Shown: positions 7,697 through 14,775 of the stretch, piece by piece | Numbering within the stretch: the first letter of the stretch is position 1 | Layout: every line of letters starts with the position of its first letter | Source of the DNA: JBAVQS01 sp049694275 | GTDB lineage: Bacteria; Chloroflexota; Anaerolineae; UBA4142; SHND01 | Reading direction: 5' to 3' | DNA: 30,001 nt | Assembly: GCA_049694275.1 (NCBI GenBank) | Contig: JBAVQS010000375.1 | Span: 1 to 30,001 of the forward strand | Notes under the pieces: model-generated | The model's input: the letters and a program-made list of their open reading frames with translations, nothing else | What the model was told of the DNA's origin: nothing | Databases searched by the model: none | Made by a program: the position numbers and the translations under genes

Positions 7697-8830
7697 CTAG
7701 TCTTGCCGCCGGCCGACCAGCAGATAGGTGCTCATCTCCCCCTTGCCCTTGACGGAGATGTTCCCGCGCGGCTGGAATGTGTAGCGGTCGCGTAACCGGC
7801 GGTAGACCTCTTCCGAGACCTGAATTTGCCCGCTCGGGCTCAGTTCCTCCATGCGGTGGGCGGTGTTGACCGTATCCCCCCACATGTCATAGATGAACCG
7901 GAGGGTGCCGACCACGCCGGCGACGACCGGGCCGCTGTGGATGCCGATTCGCACTTGCACGTCCGGCCGGGCGACCTTGGGCAGGTCCGCGAGCATGTCG
8001 AGCGCCAGGTCGGCGACGGCCGCCGTGTGTTCCGGGAGGATCCGGGTCATGCCGCCCGCGGCCATGTACGAGTCGCCAACGGTCTTTACCTTTTCGAGCT
8101 CGTGCTTTTCGACGAGCGCGTCGAATTTAGAAAAGATGCGGTTGAGCATGTCGACCACCGCGTTCGGAGAAATGGCGGCCGAGAGCGCGGTAAAGCCGAC
8201 AATGTCGGCGAACAGCACCGTAACGTCCGGCCGGTAATCGGCGATGGTCGCTTCCCCTTGCTTGAGCCGGTCCGCCACCGGCGGTGGGAGAATGTTGAGG
8301 AGCAGCCGCTCTGATTTCAGTTTTTCGGCTTCGAGCTGCGCGTGCTGTTGCTCCAAGTCTTGCAAGACGCTCTCCAGCCGGTGATTGAGCGCGGCGAGGG
8401 CCTGTGCGTGGGCCTTGCGCTCGTCCATCTCGTGCTTGAGCCGGAGCGCCGACCGGACGCGGGCTTCCAGGTCCACCTCGCTCGGCGGCTTGGTGATATA
8501 GTCCATGGCCCCTGCGGCAAAGGCTTCGGAAAGGCTTCGCCCTTCGTCCGTGGCGGTGATCATGATAACGGGGATGTCCTCGAGCGCGGGCGTCGCTTTG
8601 ATCTGGCGAGTGGCCTCGATTCCATCCATTCCCGTCATTTGAATATCCATGAGGATGAGGTCGATCGGTAGGGGAGTGCCTTGTGGGGGCGCGCCGCCCG
8701 TCACCCCCAGCATCTGGAAGGATTCCTGCGCCGAGCCGGCGATGTAAATATCGTGATAGCCCGCCGCCATCAATACGCTCTTGAGTCCCAGGCGTTGGGT
8801 GAGCGAGTCGTCGACAATCAGAATACTCAT
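7697..8830 (-). CDS. Response regulator with class III adenylate cyclase output domain
   Basis: The product is 377 aa. Receiver domain 1-125: acidic pair D7/D8, phospho-acceptor D62 in LILMDIQMTG, T93 and K114. A helical/coiled linker (about 130-195) ends in the LLNILPPPVADRLK signature that precedes many class III cyclases. Cyclase domain 200-370: metal aspartates D209 (FADIVGF) and D253 (VGDSYMA), purine-selecting K249 and D315 (the Lys/Asp pair of ATP-specific enzymes), and transition-state N322 and R326. It should therefore make cAMP when phosphorylated. I chose ATG 8830 because it gives the exact start MSILIVDDS and a 4-bp ATGA overlap with the kinase gene; a longer reading to 8932 only adds a basic, non-conserved tail. 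The kinase upstream, with Hpt, is the obvious phosphodonor. Confidence 0.92.
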   Translation of the reverse strand: MSILIVDDSLTQRLGLKSVLMAAGYHDIYIAGSAQESFQMLGVTGGAPPQGTPLPIDLILMDIQMTGMDGIEATRQIKATPALEDIPVIMITATDEGRSLSEAFAAGAMDYITKPPSEVDLEARVRSALRLKHEMDERKAHAQALAALNHRLESVLQDLEQQHAQLEAEKLKSERLLLNILPPPVADRLKQGEATIADYRPDVTVLFADIVGFTALSAAISPNAVVDMLNRIFSKFDALVEKHELEKVKTVGDSYMAAGGMTRILPEHTAAVADLALDMLADLPKVARPDVQVRIGIHSGPVVAGVVGTLRFIYDMWGDTVNTAHRMEELSPSGQIQVSEEVYRRLRDRYTFQPRGNISVKGKGEMSTYLLVGRRQD

Positions 8831-11211
8831 CGCGAAAGCTTTTTCTGCAGGATCTCCCAGGTCAGCGCGAGCGCCGGCTTGAGTTGGTCCAGCCTGTCCG
8901 GGATTCCTGCGGGATCGCCGTTTCTGGCGCACAGCTCGATCTCGGCGCAGAGCTGATGGACGGCCTGGGCGCCCATAAAGCCGCTGCTCCCTTTCAGGCT
9001 GTGGGCGATCTGTCTCACCTGGGGAAGGTCGTTTTGCTGGACGGCTTGTTCGAGGGCCGGCAGGAGCGTTGCCGATTCCTGGACAAAGGCATTGATCAAT
9101 TCCGCGGGCGCGCCGAGTTGCAGCATGCGTTGCAGCCCTTTTTCGTCGATGAGCGGCGCGCCGGATGACGGGGCGGCGTCCGGCTGAGGCTGGACTGACG
9201 TTGTATCGTGCGCGGGCGTGGGCGCCGGGCGCTGCCTGCTGCCCGCCCGCATCAGCGCGGCGTACAGCTCTTCCATATAGACCGGCTTGCTAATATAATC
9301 ATCCATTCCGGCGGCCAGGCACATTTCACGGTCGCCCCGGATGGCGTTCGCGGTCATGGCAATAATGCGCGGCTGGACTGGCCCATCGCTGCGAATGCGT
9401 CGCGTCGCTTCCAGCCCGTCCATCTCTGGCATCTGCACATCCATAAAGATCAAATCGTACGCCTGGCGTTGCAGCAGGTCAAGCACCTCCAGCCCGTTGG
9501 CGGCGACGTCGGCGCGATAGCCAAAGCGTTCGAGCATGAGCAGCGCCACTTTTTGGTTTACCGTGTTGTCTTCGGCGACCAGAATGCGCAGCGGCATGCG
9601 CTCGGCCAGGTGCGGGTCAAAGCTCGGTTCGGCGGTGGCCTGGGTCGGCTCGGGTTGGTCGCCGAGCGCCTGGATCAAAGTGTCGTAGAGCTGCGCGGCC
9701 TTGACCGGTTTGGAGAGAAAGGCGGCGCATTCGAGCAGCTCCGCCGGGCGATGGCCCAGCGAGGTGAGCATGACCAGGGGCATGTTGCAGCGCCCGCGGA
9801 GCCTGCTGATTTCCTGCGCCAGGGTCACGCCGTCCATCTCGGGCATGTGCATGTCGAGGATGGCAATGTCGAACAGGTTGCCCGCGTCGATCAATTGCAG
9901 CGCCGCGCGTCCCGAATCGACCACCGTCGGAAACATTTGCCACGTCTCGGTCTGCTTTTGCAGGATCAGGCGGTTGTTCGGATTGTCGTCCACGATGAGA
10001 ACCCGTTTACCCTTGAGCACGCCGGGGGAAGTGATCCGGTGTTGTGTCAGCGCGGCCGGTACGGATTCGGCCTGGATAGTAAAATGAAAGATCGAGCCCT
10101 CGCCCAGCCCGGCGCTGGCCGCCCAGATGGCGCCCCCCATCAGCTCGACCAGGTGCTTGCTGATAGCCAGTCCCAGCCCGGTCCCGCCAAACCGGCGCGT
10201 GGTTGAAGCGTCCACCTGCGAGAAGGATTTAAAGAGCCGTTCCATTCCCGCTTCGTCCAACCCGATCCCGTTATCCTGCACGGCGAAATGGAGCACGTAT
10301 AGCGGATTGTCGCCGGTCTCCTGCTCCCGGTATTCGACCTTGACCGTCAGGACGATGTCGCCCCGTTCGGTGAACTTGATGCCGTTACTCAGCAGATTGA
10401 TCATCACCTGGCGCAGGCGGGTAACATCGCCTTTGATCGCCAGGGGCACGTCGTCCTCGATGATGCCGATGAGCTCCAGGCCCTTTTCGTCGGCGCGGGG
10501 CGCGAGCAGGTCGAGCGCCGATTCGACGCATTCGCGCAGGTTAAAGGGCTGGTTTTCCAGCTCCATGTGCCCCGATTCGATCTTGCTGAAATCGAGGATG
10601 TCGTTGATGATGGTCAGGAGCGCATCCCCGCTGTTGCGAATGCCCTCCACGAACTGGCGCTGTTCCGTGCTGAGGCGGGTGTCGAGCAGCAGGCTCGTCA
10701 GGCCGACGACCGCATTCATCGGCGTGCGAATCTCGTGGCTCATGCTGGCCAGAAAAGCGCTCTTGGCGCGATTGGCTTCCTCGGCGGCGTCCCGGGCCTG
10801 GCGCAACTGGGCCGTGCGCTCCTGCACCTGCGCTTCCAATCGCGCCTGGATTTCGGTATTGCGCCGTTCGCTCTCGGCGACAAAGACGCCCAACTCGCCG
10901 ATGGTGGTATTGACGAGATAGGCGAGGACGTCGAGTGGGTCCCCCTGGTAATCGCGCTCCACCTGGACCTTGAGATTGCCCGAGGCGACTTGCATTAACG
11001 CGCTCGAGATCGCTTCCACCGCCTGGTTCAGGCGCTGCTGTTTGGCCTGGCTTTCTTGGATAATCTGCGACAGCTCATCGGCGACCGTGTTAAAGAAAAA
11101 GGCGACGGCGTCCCCTTCGTCGCGCGCAAATGTGCGCGGCAAGCGATAGGAAAAATCGCCCGCGACCAATTGCTGAAAACCTTCGACGAGTTGGGAGGGG
11201 AGTTCGCTCAC
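8827..11211 (-). CDS. Soluble hybrid histidine kinase: HAMP-like, HisKA, HATPase, REC, REC, Hpt
   Basis: The product is 794 aa from GTG 11211; residue numbers below add 7 if GTG 11232 is used. HAMP-like helices fill about 10-110 and a coiled coil 115-155. Then HisKA with phospho-His in SHEIRTPMN (H159), HATPase with N box MINLLSNGIKF, DNGIGL and GGTGLGLA, REC1 (D453 in ILDMHMPEMDG), REC2 (D591 in FMDVQMPEMDG) and a C-terminal Hpt (H737 in AHSLKGSSG). No membrane segment or PAS/GAF sensor is present, so it is cytoplasmic and resembles a BarA core without a membrane sensor. GTG 11211 gives a GTGA overlap with the STAS-like gene and an AGG element upstream; GTG 11232 lacks a ribosome site. It likely phosphorylates the cyclase regulator through Hpt. 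Confidence 0.92.
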   Translation of the reverse strand: MSELPSQLVEGFQQLVAGDFSYRLPRTFARDEGDAVAFFFNTVADELSQIIQESQAKQQRLNQAVEAISSALMQVASGNLKVQVERDYQGDPLDVLAYLVNTTIGELGVFVAESERRNTEIQARLEAQVQERTAQLRQARDAAEEANRAKSAFLASMSHEIRTPMNAVVGLTSLLLDTRLSTEQRQFVEGIRNSGDALLTIINDILDFSKIESGHMELENQPFNLRECVESALDLLAPRADEKGLELIGIIEDDVPLAIKGDVTRLRQVMINLLSNGIKFTERGDIVLTVKVEYREQETGDNPLYVLHFAVQDNGIGLDEAGMERLFKSFSQVDASTTRRFGGTGLGLAISKHLVELMGGAIWAASAGLGEGSIFHFTIQAESVPAALTQHRITSPGVLKGKRVLIVDDNPNNRLILQKQTETWQMFPTVVDSGRAALQLIDAGNLFDIAILDMHMPEMDGVTLAQEISRLRGRCNMPLVMLTSLGHRPAELLECAAFLSKPVKAAQLYDTLIQALGDQPEPTQATAEPSFDPHLAERMPLRILVAEDNTVNQKVALLMLERFGYRADVAANGLEVLDLLQRQAYDLIFMDVQMPEMDGLEATRRIRSDGPVQPRIIAMTANAIRGDREMCLAAGMDDYISKPVYMEELYAALMRAGSRQRPAPTPAHDTTSVQPQPDAAPSSGAPLIDEKGLQRMLQLGAPAELINAFVQESATLLPALEQAVQQNDLPQVRQIAHSLKGSSGFMGAQAVHQLCAEIELCARNGDPAGIPDRLDQLKPALALTWEILQKKLSR

Positions 11212-11621
11212 TTGGCTACCTGAGAGTGACACCAGTCAAGCGCTTGCTCAAGCGTCGCAAACATCTGGGTCGGGACCCGCGGCTTGGACAGGCCGAGAAA
11301 GACGGACCCGACGGCTCGGCCAAAAAAGGTTCCTCCGACCAATGCATAGCAGGCCTGGAAGGAGGGGTCCGGCATGTCGCGATAGACCGCGCGCGCGCCG
11401 GCGGTCTGCTGCGCGATACTGTCCATGAAAATGACGACCCCGGCCCGCTGGTGCTTGGGCCGCAGGTAATCGAGCTGAATCTGGATGCTCGCTTTGGCGG
11501 TGGTCTCGTCGTCGGTGCAGCCCTCCGTCGGCACGACGGCGAGAATGGTGGGCTCGATTTCAAAAAATTCGGCGTTGGCGCTCTGACCAATCTTGGTCCA
11601 CTTTTGGGTGTCGACGGGCAT
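11208..11621 (-). CDS. SpoIIAA/STAS-like small protein, divergent paralogue 1
   Basis: The product is 137 aa. The end of the protein (FFGRAVGSVFLGLSKPRVPTQMF, then a helix with ALDW) matches small bacterial proteins annotated STAS/SEC14-like or SpoIIAA-like, where an A-R-[AG] helix precedes a G-L-[SN]-[KR] turn, a VP strand and an AL.W helix. It shares this with the next two genes but is otherwise diverged, with an N-terminal extension of its own. ATG 11621 is chosen because AGGAGA precedes it; an in-frame codon further upstream would run into the neighbouring gene. The stop overlaps the kinase GTG start. STAS-fold proteins often act as phosphorylation-sensitive binding partners. A partner or input role for the kinase is inferred from gene order only. 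Confidence 0.7.
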   Translation of the reverse strand: MPVDTQKWTKIGQSANAEFFEIEPTILAVVPTEGCTDDETTAKASIQIQLDYLRPKHQRAGVVIFMDSIAQQTAGARAVYRDMPDPSFQACYALVGGTFFGRAVGSVFLGLSKPRVPTQMFATLEQALDWCHSQVAK

Positions 11622-11625
11622 ACGA

Positions 11626-12030
11626 TTATTCTCCTTTGATGGTTTCGAGCCAGGCAATACCGCTGTCGATCGAGTCGACCATGCGGAGTGGGATGGGGAG
11701 CTTGGATAATCCTAAGAAAAAACTGACGACGGCCCGCGCCAGCGGGTTGCCCGCAACCATAGCGGTCCCGTAAAAAAGGTCGGGGGTCGATCGCTCACTA
11801 TAGATTCGGCGGGTTTCGGCGTCCTGCGAGAGGATGTTGTTCATGACGACGACCACGCCGCATTTCTTGCCCAGTTGGCGCGCATAATTCTGCACATAGT
11901 CCATACTGGCGCGCGCCGATTCCGCGGTGTCTTTATAGCCGGGCGCCGGCGAGGCGACGAGGATATCCGGGCCAGCGGTCAGGTAATCTGTATTGTACAG
12001 GTTGGCGACATGTATGAGCTCGTGGGGCAT
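11626..12030 (-). CDS. SpoIIAA/STAS-like small protein, tandem paralogue 2
   Basis: The product is 134 aa, about 80% identical by eye to the neighbouring 12071-12475 protein, and more distantly related to the 11208-11621 protein. Conserved parts: a central strand GVVVVMNN followed by LSQDAE, the helix GNPLARA, FFLGLSK, a strand with PIPLRM and the end helix IAWLETIKG. There is no membrane segment, signal or Cys pair. The ATG at 12030 has AAGGAG upstream at good spacing. It lies only 4 bp before the ATG of paralogue 1, inside the signalling operon. Family assignment (STAS/SEC14-like) rests on the C-terminal pattern; no function is known to me. Confidence 0.72.
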   Translation of the reverse strand: MPHELIHVANLYNTDYLTAGPDILVASPAPGYKDTAESARASMDYVQNYARQLGKKCGVVVVMNNILSQDAETRRIYSERSTPDLFYGTAMVAGNPLARAVVSFFLGLSKLPIPLRMVDSIDSGIAWLETIKGE

Positions 12031-12070
12031 GAGAATCTCCTTGCCGTTTGGGCAGTGAAGGGAATACGGA

Positions 12071-12475
12071 TTATCCTCCTTTGATGGTTTCGAGCCAGGC
12101 GATACCGCTGTCGATCGAGTCGACCAGGTGGAGTGGGACCATGGGCTTGGATAGCCCCGTGAAAAAACTTCCGATGGCCCGCGCCAGCGGGTTGCCCACG
12201 ACCAGGGCCACCCCGTAAAAGAGGTCCGGGGTTGCTCCCTCGGCGTAGACCCGGCGGGATTCAGCGTCCTGCGAGAGGAGATTGTTCATGACGACGACTA
12301 CGCCGCATTTCTTGCCCAGTTGGCGCGCATAACGCTGCTGATAGTCGATGCTCGCTCGCGCCGATTCCGGGTTGTCTTTATAGCCGGGCGCCGGCGAGGC
12401 GACAAGGATATCCGGGCCGGCGGTCAGGTAATCCGTATTATACAAGTTGCCGATTTTGACAAGCTCATGAGGCAC
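12071..12475 (-). CDS. SpoIIAA/STAS-like small protein, tandem paralogue 3
   Basis: The product is 134 aa, the first gene of the operon and near-duplicate of 11626-12030; the differences cluster at residues 6-9 and 75-120. The start codon is GTG (12475-12473), supported by AAGGAG five bases upstream and by alignment with the paralogue, which starts with ATG at the equal position. The same core elements are present: GVVVVMNN, LSQDAE, GNPLARA, FFTGLSK and IAWLETIKG. A promoter lies about 60 bp upstream. Two near-identical copies suggest dosage, heteromers or separate ligands; the sequence does not decide between these. Confidence 0.72.
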   Translation of the reverse strand: MPHELVKIGNLYNTDYLTAGPDILVASPAPGYKDNPESARASIDYQQRYARQLGKKCGVVVVMNNLLSQDAESRRVYAEGATPDLFYGVALVVGNPLARAIGSFFTGLSKPMVPLHLVDSIDSGIAWLETIKGG

Positions 12476-12533
12476 AAAAAACTCCTTGTTGGGTAAGTGG
12501 TGAAAGGAACCCGGACTGGCGCAAATCCACGCT

Positions 12534-12562
12534 ATTATAATTCATAAGGCGGGGTATCACAA
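12534..12562 (-). promoter_or_regulatory. Promoter of the STAS-like/kinase/cyclase operon
   Basis: On the minus strand: TTGTGA (12562-12557), a 17-nt spacer, then a perfect TATAAT (12539-12534). Transcription would start near 12527, leaving a leader of about 52 nt to GTG 12475. It is the only clear promoter found ahead of the five minus-strand genes ending at 7697. Confidence 0.65.
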
Positions 12563-12572
12563 GACCCGGCCC

Positions 12573-12628
12573 GAGCGCGACAAGAGCAGGAGCAACGGGC
12601 GCCCGCTTCTCCTGCTCTTGTTCGTGCG
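12573..12628 (-). terminator. Strong hairpin after glutamine synthetase, likely terminator
   Basis: CAAGAGCAGGAG (12581-12592) pairs perfectly with CTCCTGCTCTTG (12609-12620), and the outer flanks add more pairs with a bulge. The loop holds a second palindrome, CGGGCGCCCG. It lies 20-70 bp after the glutamine synthetase stop codon and ahead of the next operon's promoter. No T run follows it on the minus strand, so termination is likely but not canonical; a role as a processing or regulatory structure is possible. Confidence 0.5.
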
Positions 12629-12639
12629 CTTTGTTTCAG

Positions 12640-13980
12640 TTAATAGATGGGCAGGTACCGGTCAAGTTCCCACTGGCTGACGTCGATGCGATATTCGTCC
12701 CATTCGGCCTTGCGGCCTTCGATATAGCGGTCGAATAGCTCGGCGCCCAGGGTGGCCTTGACGATCTCGCTGCCGGACATTTCGCCAATCGCCTCGCCGA
12801 GGGATCCAGGCATGGCGTTGAGCCTGGACAGCCCCGCCGGGTCAAGGTGATAGAGGTTCTCTTCCGTGGCGGTCGGAACCGGGAGGTCGCGCTGGATGCC
12901 GTCGAGGCCCGCGCGGAGCATGACGGCAAAAGCCAGATAAGGATTCGCGCTCGGGTCCGGGCAGCGCAGTTCGATGCGCGTAGCGGTGGCCACGCGTCCG
13001 GGGCTAACCTGCGGGATGCGGATGAGCGCCGAGCGGTTGCTGCGCGCCCAACTGATATAGACGGGCGCTTCATAGCCGGGAACGAGGCGCTTGTAGCTGT
13101 TGACCAGCGGGGCGATGATCGCTGACATTTCGCGGGCGTGCAGCAACTGGCCGGCGATGAATTTCTTGGCGAGCAGGCTCAGACCATAAGCGTCATCGGG
13201 GTCGGCAAAGGCATTCTTGCCGTCCTTCCAGAGGCTCTGGTGTGTGTGCATGCCGCTGCCGTTAATCCCCTTGACCGGCTTGGGCATAAAGGTGCAGTAA
13301 AGGCCGTTGCGCTGGGCGACCGCCTTGAGGGTGGTTCGCAGTGTGACGGCATTATCGGCGGTGTTCAGGGCATTGTCATAGCGGAAATCGATCTCGTGCT
13401 GGCCGAGAGCGACCTCATGGTGCAGTGCTTCGACCTTGATGCCGAACGCGGCGAGGGCGTTGACCATCTGTCGGCGAACCGAGTGCGCGAGGTCTGTGCT
13501 GACGTCGAAATAGCCAGCCTGGTCGTGCGGTTCGAGTGGGACGAGGGTCCCGTCGGCGTGGGGCTTGAACAAAAAGAACTCGAGCTCGGGGCCGGTGAAA
13601 TAGTCATATCCCAACTTTTTGGCCTCGGCTAGGGCGCGCTTGAGCACGCGCCGCGGGTCGCCTTCAAAGGGCTCGCCGTTGGGCCGGTACGAGTCGCAGA
13701 TGACCCGCGCCGTGGGCACGTCCGTGTCCCACGGGACGACGGCAAAGGTATCGAGGTCGGGGTGGAGGAGCATGTCGCTTTCGGCAATACGGGCAAAGCC
13801 TTCGACGGACGAGCCGTCGAACCACATGCCGTGCTCGAGAATGTCATCCCACGTCCAGATCGGGGTGCCGACGCTTTTGGGGACTCCCAGCATGTCGGTG
13901 AACTGGAGATTGATAAACTGGATGTTTTGCTTTTGAATTAGATCGGACACGCGCTGAACTTTGTTCGCGTCGTGCATCAT
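12640..13980 (-). CDS. glnA: Glutamine synthetase, type I (alpha subtype)
   Basis: The product is 446 aa, the length of GSI-alpha enzymes, which lack the ~25-residue insert of the beta subtype. It makes glutamine from glutamate, ammonia and ATP as a dodecamer. Visible motifs: the beta-grasp WFDGSSVEGF (54-62), metal-ligand GPELEFFLF (130-138), E189 and E196 around EVALGQHEID, the ATP-loop NGSGMHTH (240-247) and the SNRSALIRIP segment. R64 in GFARIAESDM corresponds to the feedback-inhibition arginine of Bacillus-type enzymes. The segment NLYHLDP replaces the adenylylated-tyrosine loop NLYDLPP, so control by adenylylation is unlikely. CAAGGAGG precedes ATG 13980; the adjacent second ATG (13977) would serve as well. 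It is monocistronic by context, with a possible promoter at 14095-14100. Confidence 0.96.
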   Translation of the reverse strand: MMHDANKVQRVSDLIQKQNIQFINLQFTDMLGVPKSVGTPIWTWDDILEHGMWFDGSSVEGFARIAESDMLLHPDLDTFAVVPWDTDVPTARVICDSYRPNGEPFEGDPRRVLKRALAEAKKLGYDYFTGPELEFFLFKPHADGTLVPLEPHDQAGYFDVSTDLAHSVRRQMVNALAAFGIKVEALHHEVALGQHEIDFRYDNALNTADNAVTLRTTLKAVAQRNGLYCTFMPKPVKGINGSGMHTHQSLWKDGKNAFADPDDAYGLSLLAKKFIAGQLLHAREMSAIIAPLVNSYKRLVPGYEAPVYISWARSNRSALIRIPQVSPGRVATATRIELRCPDPSANPYLAFAVMLRAGLDGIQRDLPVPTATEENLYHLDPAGLSRLNAMPGSLGEAIGEMSGSEIVKATLGAELFDRYIEGRKAEWDEYRIDVSQWELDRYLPIY

Positions 13981-14094
13981 AATGGAACCTCCTTGTTGAA
14001 ATAGGGCAAGCTATAGGTTTTCTTGCCGGGTCCGGAATTACCAAGCGTACAAATCAGGTCGCTATCGTTTCAAAATCGATCTATGCACGAACTG

Positions 14095-14100
14095 ATTATA
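14095..14100 (-). promoter_or_regulatory. Possible -10 element for glutamine synthetase
   Basis: A perfect TATAAT on the minus strand lies about 115 bp before ATG 13980 in the only gap upstream of the gene. No convincing -35 is found at 16-18 bp spacing, so this is a weak call. Confidence 0.35.
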
Positions 14101-14106
14101 TACCAA

Positions 14107-14706
14107 TTACTCTTCAGCCGGTCCAGCCCATTCGCGAATCTGTTCGTAATGCGCTCGTTCGTCCTTGATTTCAGCGACCAAAAGCCGGCCGATGGTGACT
14201 GGGCTGCCATCATAGGTAATGCCGTGATTCCGGGTGAATTCGTCTTGGGGAACGGTATCGAGAAAGGCGAGGAGTTGCGCGTGCGAATCTTGGACCGCGT
14301 TCAGTAACTCGGTCCAGTCTCCCCGGTTATACTGCATGACAAACTGCCGGTTGAGCGTCTTCCAGTCGGCATCGCGCAGATGATAGAAACTGGGGAGCTC
14401 GCCCACCAGGATGTCTTGGCTGGCTGCCAGCAGGGCAATATCCCAGCCGATGAGATGCGCCATCAAATCGCGCAGTGACCATTCGCCGAGAAACACCTCT
14501 TCCCGTTTGGTCGGCGGAAGTGCGCTTGCAAGATCGAGGATTCTAATCCGCATAGAGTCCAGATCAGCCAGGATGAAATCCTTGCGCGTGATAGGTGCAC
14601 GCGGCGGCCGGTCAGGTGGAACGTCCGGGCGAGTGGATAGAAAGGGAAAGACAGAGTCTTTCATTGCCGGTTGAATAGGCGGGCGGGTACGGCGTATATG
14701 TTTCAT
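14107..14706 (-). CDS. DinB/DfsB-like four-helix-bundle protein
   Basis: The product is 199 aa. After a basic, Pro-rich N-terminus (1-40) come helices with the family pattern: IRILDLASAL, then EWSLRDLMAHLIGWD (about 74-88), then AQLLAFLDTVPQDEF, and a last helix around EIKDERAHYEQIREW. This matches the DinB superfamily, closest in pattern to the ClbS/DfsB-type (DUF1706) branch with W-S-x-[RK]-DL-x-AH-L. Many members bind a metal through three histidines or act on thiols; here only the H of AHL and the H of RAHY are clear. AAGGAAAGG precedes ATG 14706; an inner ATG at 14664 is less well supported. It lies 69 bp after the molybdenum subunit gene and could be the end of that transcript. The role is unknown. 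Confidence 0.7.
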   Translation of the reverse strand: MKHIRRTRPPIQPAMKDSVFPFLSTRPDVPPDRPPRAPITRKDFILADLDSMRIRILDLASALPPTKREEVFLGEWSLRDLMAHLIGWDIALLAASQDILVGELPSFYHLRDADWKTLNRQFVMQYNRGDWTELLNAVQDSHAQLLAFLDTVPQDEFTRNHGITYDGSPVTIGRLLVAEIKDERAHYEQIREWAGPAEE

Positions 14707-14775
14707 GGGGTCACCTTTCCTTGAATGTCCGTCTGGCGGGCGACTGGCCGGGTCCTGCTACCGATAGATACAGGT

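Noticed and set aside
9208..10206. A 332-codon open frame on the plus strand inside the hybrid kinase.
   Set aside because: It is antisense to HATPase and receiver domains with intact motifs and has no recognisable fold or ribosome site.
11208..12475. Anti-anti-sigma factors (SpoIIAA proper) controlling a sigma factor.
   Set aside because: The conserved DxS/TSAG phosphoserine loop is not evident (paralogue 1 has Ala where the others have Ser in LSQDAE), and no anti-sigma kinase or sigma factor is nearby.
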